Shown: positions 1-4,647 of the stretch, piece after piece
How positions within the stretch are numbered: the first letter of the stretch is position 1
How the letters are laid out: each line of letters starts with the position of its first letter
Assembly (NCBI GenBank): GCA_964520895.1
Contig: CAZFOR010000057.1
Span: forward strand, 1-6,822
DNA from: SIG350 sp964520895
Lineage (GTDB): Bacteria > Bacillota > Clostridia > TANB77 > SIG350
Direction of reading: 5' to 3'
Length of the DNA: 6,822 nucleotides
Made by a program: the position numbers and the translations under genes
The notes under the pieces: generated by a model
What the model was told of the DNA's origin: nothing
The model's database searches: none
Seen by the model: only the letters and a program-made list of their open reading frames with translations

Positions 1-55
1 TGTTAGTATAATTGTTAAATAAAGTATTTCATAAAAGGTTAATTATTATTGAATG

Positions 56-81
56 AAAAAGAGCAGGTATCTGCTCTTTTT
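56..81 (+). terminator. Intrinsic terminator closing the upstream unit
   Basis: Arms 56-66 and 71-81 form a perfect 11-bp stem with the 4-nt loop GTAT. The outer five pairs are A-T, so the A tract and the T tract make it look functional in both directions. It isolates the pilin-like gene downstream from whatever lies left of the window. Confidence 0.85.
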
Positions 82-84
82 ATA

Positions 85-113
85 TTGTAAAAAATATTTA
101 TTAATGATAAAAT
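85..113 (+). promoter_or_regulatory. Sigma-A-type promoter for the pilin-like/LRR unit
   Basis: TTGTAA at 85-90 is followed after 17 bp by TAAAAT at 108-113, with an extended -10 TG at 105-106. Transcription would start near 120 and give a leader of about 27 nt. The spacing and extended -10 are good; the -35 is only partly consensus, and AT-rich DNA produces such boxes by chance. Confidence 0.5.
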
Positions 114-146
114 AAAATAAAGATAATAAAATTAGGAGGAATTAAA

Positions 147-815
147 GTGAAGAAAATAATTGTTATATCAATAATATGTCTATTATTTTTAACTAATACA
201 TTAGTATATGCTTTTGATTTAAATAGTGTAATTGGAGGAGGAAATAATTTTGCAAATGGAGCAATTGCAAGTGCTGGTAATGTTGACAATCAATTTTCTG
301 GATTAATAAAGGGATTAAGTCAAGCAGGGTTAGCGATTGGTACTATAATTGCGATAGTTGTTGGGATTATTATAGCTATTAGATTTATGTCACAGGGAGC
401 TAGTGGTAAAGCCGAGTTGAAAGAGGCATTAACACCATATATAATTGCATGTGTTGTTTTATTTGGAGCATTTACCTTATGGACAATAACCGTAAATATA
501 ATGCAGGGAACATTTAATGGAACTGGAGGAGGAGCAGGGGGACCTGGGGGAGCTGGACCGGCTACACCTACACCAACTGTGCCGCCAGTCACACCTACTC
601 CTCCTCATGCACCAACTGGAGGTGTAGGTGAAGATCAAGTGATATCAATAATTGGTGAGTTTACTTCAGGCCAAATTAAAATAAGAGTTGATAAGTCTAG
701 TAAAACTATTACTACATATAATTGGGACGATTATGATTTAAATTCAAAAAGAACTTTTCAAGATTATATAGATATATTAGTTAATGAGTATCATTATTCG
801 TGGGTATCTTATTAA
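147..815 (+). CDS. VirB2/TrbC pilin-like secreted membrane protein with Pro-rich linker and unknown C-terminal domain
   Basis: The start is GTG at 147, set by AGGAGG at 134-139 (7-nt spacing) and by the signal peptide that begins there. The 222-residue product has a signal peptide at about 1-22 (Lys-Lys, hydrophobic core, Y-A before the likely cut). A short Gly/Asn-rich stretch follows, then hydrophobic helices at about 60-80 and 97-119. The segment between them, with RFM, GKAE and LTPYI, resembles the two-helix VirB2/TrbC pilin family of type IV secretion systems as seen in Clostridia. Residues 121-160 are a Gly then Pro/Thr linker encoded by unusually GC-rich DNA for this window. Residues 161-222 form a small polar domain rich in Tyr, Trp and Asp that I do not recognise. 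Typical pilins of this family end soon after the second helix, so the extension is atypical. No other secretion gene is visible. The gene lies 31 bp upstream of the LRR lipoprotein gene and is probably cotranscribed with it. The pilin-like fold is fairly likely; a role in conjugation is not shown. Confidence 0.8.
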   Translation: MKKIIVISIICLLFLTNTLVYAFDLNSVIGGGNNFANGAIASAGNVDNQFSGLIKGLSQAGLAIGTIIAIVVGIIIAIRFMSQGASGKAELKEALTPYIIACVVLFGAFTLWTITVNIMQGTFNGTGGGAGGPGGAGPATPTPTVPPVTPTPPHAPTGGVGEDQVISIIGEFTSGQIKIRVDKSSKTITTYNWDDYDLNSKRTFQDYIDILVNEYHYSWVSY

Positions 816-846
816 CATATATTAAAAGAAATTAAGGAGAAAAATT

Positions 847-2487
847 ATGAAGAAAGTTAAACTAAAATCATTGAAAAAATGGATAGTTCCAGTGCTTGCA
901 GCAAGTATACTTACTACATGTGTAGGCTGTTCAAGAAATAACGACTATAAAACACCAGAATATGAGGAAAGTAATATAAAAGTTGAAAGTGTTGACAAAG
1001 ATATTCAACAGATTAATGAAAATGAAGTTGAAAATGTAGAAGTAAATAATAATAGTATTGACAGTGTGGTATTAGATGATAATAGTACTGATTTAGAAGA
1101 ATTGAAACAATATGGAATCATTGAATATTTAGAATTAAATAATACTAATATTACTGATTTTAGTGTACTTAAAAATATAAAAGTAAAACAGTTACAAATT
1201 GTTGGAAATAAGAGCAATGTTGACATATCACAGTTTAATTTAAAAGAAATGCAAAGTATATATTTACAAGATACAAATGCTATTGTAAACAATGTTAATA
1301 ATGAAGATTTGAAAAATTTAGAAGAAATTACTATGATAAATACTGGATTAAAAAACGCTAATTTTTTACAGAAATGTAGCAAACTTAAAACATTAAATTT
1401 GTCTTCTAATTATCTTGATAATGTTAACTTTTTAGATAACATGAAGTTATTAGAAGTAGCAGATTTATCGAATAACAGAATAAAAGATTTAAGTGGAATA
1501 GAAAGTTGTACTAACTTGGATTTTGTATCATTCGAAAAAAATAATATTAGAGATATTAGTGAATTGTCAGATGTTAGTAATATTGGTTATTTGAATTTAA
1601 ACTTTAATCAAATAGAAGATATAAGTGTATTAAGAAATATGAAAAGAATGTATTCTTTAAATATTACTGATAATGGTTTAACTGATATAAGTTCAATAAA
1701 GAACATAGAAACACTAAAGAACATTGATTTAAGTCGTAATAACATTACTAATGTACCAACAAATATTATAAATGAAGATGTTAAGTTAGATTTAAAAGGA
1801 AATGTTATTTCTAATATATCAGAAGATGTGTTAAATGAAATTAGTGTATGTTCAAATAGTAGCATAAATTTATTTGATAATTACTTAAATACAGACACAA
1901 TAAAAAAGTTATCTAAATATAATGAGGTGAAGTATCAGGCTGAATATGCAGAATTTACTCCAGATCAATATATAGATTATACTAATAAAATAGATTATAT
2001 TATTAATAGTAATATTGAAAGTGATATGTCAGATGATGAGAAGGTAATGTCAATATATAAGTATTTCATGAATAATGGCACAATTGATTCAAATTTTGAG
2101 TCACCAAACAAATATAACGAATATGGTGCAATAATGGAAAATAAGGCTGTTTGTGAAGGATATGCGATGGCTTTAAATACAATGATTAGAAGAGTTGGTA
2201 TAGATTCAAAATTGTATTATTGTGATCTCTATACATTAGAAGATAAATATGATCATTGTATTAATATAATAAATACTGATGGTAAGAACAGATTATATGA
2301 TTTGACAAGAGAGATTGATGAAAATAATAAAACACCAAAACATTATGGCTTCTCAAATGAAGAAGCAGTAGAGCAAGGATACTATCTATTGTCAAATAAT
2401 ATTCCTAGAATAACACCACAAGATAGTATTACAGATAAACAGATTAATAATTTATTTAATCAAGAAAAAGATATAATGGAAAGATAA
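847..2487 (+). CDS. Predicted lipoprotein with leucine-rich repeats and a transglutaminase-like domain
   Basis: The ATG at 847 follows AAGGAG at 834-839 with 7-nt spacing. The 546-residue product starts with a basic N-terminus and hydrophobic core (about 12-24), then Cys25-Val-Gly-Cys28. Cys28 fits as the lipidated residue, although Cys at -3 instead of Leu makes a weak lipobox. An acidic, Asn-rich spacer covers about 29-75. Residues about 76-345 hold repeated 20-23-residue units of the form L-x-x-L-x-L-x-x-N-x-I-x-D-I, the SDS22/internalin-like type of leucine-rich repeat. Residues about 380-515 resemble the transglutaminase-like superfamily: Cys436 in AVCEGYA, His470 in YDHCINI and Asp485 in LYDLT have the order and spacing of the catalytic triad. 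Such domains can be cross-linking enzymes, cysteine proteases or inactive binders, so the reaction is not determined. The protein is probably displayed on the outer face of the membrane, with the repeats as the binding part. It forms a two-gene unit with the pilin-like gene and is followed by a strong terminator. Confidence 0.85.
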   Translation: MKKVKLKSLKKWIVPVLAASILTTCVGCSRNNDYKTPEYEESNIKVESVDKDIQQINENEVENVEVNNNSIDSVVLDDNSTDLEELKQYGIIEYLELNNTNITDFSVLKNIKVKQLQIVGNKSNVDISQFNLKEMQSIYLQDTNAIVNNVNNEDLKNLEEITMINTGLKNANFLQKCSKLKTLNLSSNYLDNVNFLDNMKLLEVADLSNNRIKDLSGIESCTNLDFVSFEKNNIRDISELSDVSNIGYLNLNFNQIEDISVLRNMKRMYSLNITDNGLTDISSIKNIETLKNIDLSRNNITNVPTNIINEDVKLDLKGNVISNISEDVLNEISVCSNSSINLFDNYLNTDTIKKLSKYNEVKYQAEYAEFTPDQYIDYTNKIDYIINSNIESDMSDDEKVMSIYKYFMNNGTIDSNFESPNKYNEYGAIMENKAVCEGYAMALNTMIRRVGIDSKLYYCDLYTLEDKYDHCINIINTDGKNRLYDLTREIDENNKTPKHYGFSNEEAVEQGYYLLSNNIPRITPQDSITDKQINNLFNQEKDIMER

Positions 2488-2500
2488 AATATATTATAAG

Positions 2501-2539
2501 AAAGTACGAACTACTTTAATTAGCAGTTCGTACTTTTTT
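2501..2539 (+). terminator. Intrinsic terminator of the pilin-like/LRR unit
   Basis: Arms 2501-2512 and 2525-2536 make a perfect 12-bp stem (AAAGTACGAACT and its complement) around a 12-nt loop, followed by T's to 2539. It begins 13 bp after the lipoprotein stop codon. Confidence 0.92.
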
Positions 2540-2569
2540 GTGATTTTACTGTAAAAAGTTAACATAATA

Positions 2570-2598
2570 TTGAATAATAGAGCAAAATATGGTATAAT
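2570..2598 (+). promoter_or_regulatory. Strong sigma-A-type promoter for the Asp-tailed protein gene
   Basis: TTGAAT at 2570-2575, a 17-bp spacer, then a perfect TATAAT at 2593-2598 preceded by an extended -10 TG at 2590-2591. The predicted start is near 2605, giving a leader of about 80 nt. Confidence 0.75.
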
Positions 2599-2604
2599 AT
2601 AAAT

Positions 2605-2684
2605 AATTACATTATTTTTGTAATTTGCCTAGTAAAATTTTTTAATGCTAGGTGTAGGGGGAAAGCATAAGGAGGAATTTTTTT
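2605..2684 (+). other. Structured 5' leader of the Asp-tailed protein gene
   Basis: The predicted transcript starts directly at a hairpin with 7-bp arms 2605-2611 and 2619-2625. A second hairpin pairs CCTAG at 2628-2632 with CTAGG at 2648-2652. Then comes the G-rich stretch GTAGGGGGA at 2654-2662, and the Shine-Dalgarno AAGGAGG at 2669-2675, 9 nt before the start codon. I recognise no riboswitch class. A 5'-terminal hairpin can stabilise mRNA; that role here is an inference. Confidence 0.35.
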
Positions 2685-3071
2685 ATGCAGACAATAGGTA
2701 TCGTTTTATTAGTAGTTATAGGCTTGATATTAATTGGCGCAGCTGTATATTTTTTCTTTAATGGAAAAAAAGAACAGCCTGATAATCGGCCATTAGTAAA
2801 GGAAGAGGCAGCGGGTACGTTTTTAATAAGAATAAAGAATAGTGATAAAAAAATCACTGTTAAGTATTCTTCAAACAAGCTTGAGCTGGCTGGAAAAGAG
2901 GTAAAGGGAATTATAGGTGGCAAATATTTGCCTATTATTTCCAATGGAAATGAACTATACATCTTCAATATCTCTGATGGAGAGATGTATAAGTTCAATG
3001 GAAAGAAATTCGTTGTTGTAACAGCTGACGATGCTGACGACGATGACGACGATGACGACGATTTCGAATAA
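2685..3071 (+). CDS. Single-pass membrane protein with poly-aspartate C-terminus, function unknown
   Basis: The ATG at 2685 follows AAGGAGG at 2669-2675. The 128-residue product has a hydrophobic helix at about 3-25 with almost no charged residue before it, which fits an uncleaved N-terminal anchor. A polar segment comes next (GKKEQPDNRP), then at about 43-112 a domain rich in alternating hydrophobic and charged residues that is probably mostly beta. The end is extremely acidic: ADD, A, then nine consecutive Asp and F-E. I recognise no family. The Asp tail could bind divalent cations or basic partners, but nothing in the sequence proves this. The gene has its own promoter and terminator, so it is a single-gene unit. 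Its codons (GAC, GGC, CTG) are somewhat less AT-biased than those of its neighbours. Confidence 0.75.
   Translation: MQTIGIVLLVVIGLILIGAAVYFFFNGKKEQPDNRPLVKEEAAGTFLIRIKNSDKKITVKYSSNKLELAGKEVKGIIGGKYLPIISNGNELYIFNISDGEMYKFNGKKFVVVTADDADDDDDDDDDFE
3036..3062 (+). repeat. Three perfect 9-bp tandem copies encoding nine Asp
   Basis: GACGACGAT occurs at 3036-3044, 3045-3053 and 3054-3062, in frame, each adding Asp-Asp-Asp. A partial unit with GCT in place of one GAC precedes it. The array could change length by slippage without shifting the frame. Confidence 0.9.
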
Positions 3072-3079
3072 AATTTTTT

Positions 3080-3113
3080 AGTGAGAGTATCCCCCTACTC
3101 TCACTTTCCTTTT
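3080..3113 (+). terminator. Intrinsic terminator after the Asp-tailed protein gene
   Basis: Arms 3080-3089 and 3096-3105 (AGTGAGAGTA and its complement) make a perfect 10-bp stem with the 6-nt loop TCCCCC. The downstream tract TTTCCTTTT is interrupted by two C's, so termination may be incomplete. Confidence 0.82.
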
Positions 3114-3116
3114 GTA

Positions 3117-3145
3117 TAGACAAAATACATAATATAGTATATAAT
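3117..3145 (+). promoter_or_regulatory. Sigma-A-type promoter for the deformylase gene
   Basis: TAGACA at 3117-3122 (5 of 6 matches), a 17-bp spacer and a perfect TATAAT at 3140-3145. The predicted start near 3152 leaves only about 9 nt before the ATG. Confidence 0.65.
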
Positions 3146-3160
3146 ATATATGGTGATATT

Positions 3161-3754
3161 ATGAAAAAAATAAATGTGAATGATATAAAAGAAATAATTG
3201 AAGAAATAGGATTTGAAGGAGAATTTAATATTAATGATATTTGTAAGATATATGATGTAGTTACAATTGGTGATGAAAGATTAAGAAAAAAGAATAAAGA
3301 TATTACAAATATAAATAGTATTAAAAACTTGATTATAAATATGGTAAATACGTTATATGATCAAAGAGGTTGTGGAATTGCAGCACCGCAGATAGGTCAG
3401 AATCTAAATCTATTTATGGTTAAGGTAATTAGTAAAGATGAAGATGATGAGGAGTTTGTAGAATTCCCATTAACAATATACATTAATCCTGAAATAATTG
3501 AATATAGTAATGAAAAAGATATAGATTATGAAGGTTGTTTGAGTGTTCCTGGATTTTATGCTAAGGTTGAAAGAAGTAAAAGAATTAAAATAAAATATTT
3601 GGATATAGATGGAACTGAACATATTGATGAATATGAAGGATTTACTGCAAGAGCAGTACAACACGAATATGATCATTTAAAAGGAATTGTATATACAGAT
3701 ATAGCAGATATGAGTAGTTTAACAACTGTCGAAAATTTTAAATTGAATAAATAA
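3161..3754 (+). CDS. def: Peptide deformylase
   Basis: The enzyme removes the formyl group from the N-terminal formyl-methionine of new proteins in the cytoplasm, using a bound metal (usually iron). All three family motifs are present in the 197-residue product. Motif 1 is GCGIAAPQ at 70-78 (with the initial G at 70). Motif 2 is EGCLS at 124-128, with metal ligand Cys126. Motif 3 is HEYDH at 168-172, with metal ligands His168 and His172 and catalytic Glu169. The canonical N-terminus of the family aligns from about residue 30 (IYDVVTIGDERLRKKN), so roughly 28 acidic and hydrophobic residues are an N-terminal extension. No internal Met exists before residue 61, so the ATG at 3161 is kept. It has only a modest ribosome binding site, GGTGAT at 3152-3157. 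The usual partner gene fmt is not next to it; the gene stands alone between its own promoter and a shared terminator. It may be a second deformylase copy in this genome, which the window cannot show. Confidence 0.93.
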   Translation: MKKINVNDIKEIIEEIGFEGEFNINDICKIYDVVTIGDERLRKKNKDITNINSIKNLIINMVNTLYDQRGCGIAAPQIGQNLNLFMVKVISKDEDDEEFVEFPLTIYINPEIIEYSNEKDIDYEGCLSVPGFYAKVERSKRIKIKYLDIDGTEHIDEYEGFTARAVQHEYDHLKGIVYTDIADMSSLTTVENFKLNK

Positions 3755-3796
3755 AAAATCCCCCTACAACAATAATGATTGTAGAGGGATTTTTTT
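3754..3796. terminator. Bidirectional terminator shared by def and the convergent minus-strand gene
   Basis: Arms about 3754-3769 and 3779-3794 pair with one C/A mismatch (3763/3785) and a 9-nt loop. An A tract precedes and a T tract follows, so a U-rich tail is made on either strand. The base of the stem overlaps the stop codons of both flanking genes. Confidence 0.9.
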
Positions 3797-4235
3797 AGAA
3801 ATTGCACATAATAGAGTATCCGTTTAAGTTAGTGTAGGTAAAGTTTTTAGGAACTTTCATGCAATCTTCAATTTCATTAATAGTAGTTCCCCATTTTAAG
3901 AATACTATTAAATTGGTGTCAATAGATATGAATTTTTTCAATTTCTCTTCACATGGGAAAACGCAGACAATAACATCATATTCCTTTAACTCAAATCTTC
4001 CATCTGATACATCGATTAAACATGGTAAAACTGGATCTTCAAAGCCGAAATTTTGAACATGAATAGATTTTAATTCTTTTGATAGAAGATATGATAAGAT
4101 AAAATCCTTATCTCCATCTACCAAAAAGGAATAATGATTTTCGCTGGAGATTTTACTTAATATAAAATTTGCAAATGGCCGATGATAAACTATTCCTTTT
4201 GACTCCAAAATTTTTAATTGATAATCATATCTCAT
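3795..4235 (-). CDS. Hypothetical protein, unrecognised family
   Basis: The ATG (4235 down to 4233 on the minus strand) follows a strong AGGAGG, seen on the plus strand as CCTCCT at 4243-4248, with 7-nt spacing. The 146-residue product has no signal peptide or clear membrane helix and is probably cytoplasmic. Hydrophobic beta-like stretches at about 36-40 (SFLVD), 87-93 (DVIVCVF) and 108-114 (NLIVFLK) alternate with helical segments, which hints at an alpha/beta, Rossmann-like arrangement. The four Cys (72, 91, 95, 125) form no clear metal motif; a fifth (144) lies near the end. It might be a degenerate methyltransferase-like or nucleotide-binding protein, but I see no diagnostic motif and do not assign one. 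It is convergent with def and divergent from the thrS T-box leader, with its own promoter and a shared terminator, so it appears to be a single-gene unit. Confidence 0.75.
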   Translation of the reverse strand: MRYDYQLKILESKGIVYHRPFANFILSKISSENHYSFLVDGDKDFILSYLLSKELKSIHVQNFGFEDPVLPCLIDVSDGRFELKEYDVIVCVFPCEEKLKKFISIDTNLIVFLKWGTTINEIEDCMKVPKNFTYTNLNGYSIMCNF

Positions 4236-4283
4236 AAAAGTCCCTCCTCTATAAAAGATTTAGTTAAATAATATTTTTTTTAA

Positions 4284-4312
4284 ATTATATCATCAATATT
4301 TATGTAAAGCAA
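4284..4312 (-). promoter_or_regulatory. Promoter for the minus-strand hypothetical gene
   Basis: On the minus strand TTGCTT (4312-4307) is separated by 17 bp from a perfect TATAAT (4289-4284). The predicted start falls near 4277, inside a run of eight A's on the transcribed-sense strand (4281-4274), with a leader of about 42 nt. The -35 matches only its first three bases. Confidence 0.55.
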
Positions 4313-4320
4313 TAAAATAG

Positions 4321-4349
4321 TTGACATTTATGAAAAAACGAGATAAAAT
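4321..4349 (+). promoter_or_regulatory. Strong promoter for the T-box leader and thrS
   Basis: A perfect TTGACA at 4321-4326, a 17-bp spacer and TAAAAT at 4344-4349. The predicted start is near 4356, just before T-box Stem I. It lies back to back with the minus-strand promoter, with 8 bp between the two -35 boxes. Confidence 0.8.
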
Positions 4350-4355
4350 ATACAT

Positions 4356-4572
4356 ATTGTAAATCAATGATAGGACAAAGTAGAATATACACTACTAAAA
4401 GAGATGATTAATTATAAGCTGAAAGTTAATCTTAGTAAGAATATTTGAAAAACTACCCTGGAGAGCGAAATGCCGGTAATTCCGTTATAATTAAATGAAG
4501 TTAAAAGTTAGGGTGGAACCGTGAACAATATCACCCCTAAACACAAAGATAGTGTTTAGGAGGTGTTTTTTT
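4356..4572 (+). promoter_or_regulatory. T-box leader, threonine-responsive, controlling thrS
   Basis: This leader senses uncharged tRNA-Thr and permits thrS transcription when charging is low. Stem I is recognisable: TACTAA at 4393-4398 pairs with TTAGTA at 4432-4437, the AGAGA bulge is at 4400-4404, GATTAA at 4406-4411 pairs with TTAATC at 4426-4431, and the distal loop contains GCTGAAAG. The specifier region after TTTGAAAA reads ACT (4452-4454) followed directly by ACC (4455-4457), both threonine codons. ACT is preferred because a purine follows it, as is usual for specifiers. The T-box core AGGGTGGAACCGTG is at 4510-4523 (consensus ends CGCG). TTAGGGTG at 4508-4515 can pair with CACCCCTAA at 4532-4540 to form the antiterminator. 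The bulge UGGA would pair with a tRNA ending in UCCA, consistent with a U discriminator on tRNA-Thr. Confidence 0.93.
4532..4572 (+). terminator. T-box-controlled terminator in the thrS leader
   Basis: CACC at 4532-4535 pairs with GGTG at 4562-4565, and CCTAAACAC at 4536-4544 with GTGTTTAGG at 4552-4560, leaving A4561 bulged; seven T's follow (4566-4572). The 5' arm is the same sequence used by the antiterminator, so the two structures exclude each other. Confidence 0.92.
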
Positions 4573-4586
4573 ATGCAAATTGCATA
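4572..4586. repeat. 15-bp near-perfect palindrome after the leader terminator
   Basis: TATGCAA at 4572-4578 and TTGCATA at 4580-4586 are perfect inverted arms around a single A. The dyad could be an operator or a chance event in AT-rich DNA; no regulator can be named. Confidence 0.3.
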
Positions 4587-4647
4587 TATAAATATTGTCA
4601 CGAGAAGTATTTATGTAATTAATAATAAAATTTAAGGAGGAATTAAA

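Noticed and set aside
1..22. Possible last codons (VSIIVK) of an upstream gene ending at TAA 20-22
   Set aside because: Only six codons are visible, another frame could serve as well, and nothing supports coding.
147..815. Conjugative element or type IV secretion operon
   Set aside because: Only a pilin-like gene is present; there is no relaxase, coupling protein, VirB4-like ATPase, integrase or attachment repeat in the window.
1005..1865. Minus-strand open frames inside the LRR gene, and similar ones inside the pilin-like, Asp-tailed, def and thrS genes
   Set aside because: They lie antisense to well-supported genes, lack ribosome binding sites and domain features, and reflect AT-rich codon use on the other strand.
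4595..4623. Second promoter between the T-box terminator and thrS (TTGTCA at 4595-4600)
   Set aside because: The correctly spaced -10 is only ATTAAT, and a T-box-independent promoter would bypass the control; the evidence is too weak.
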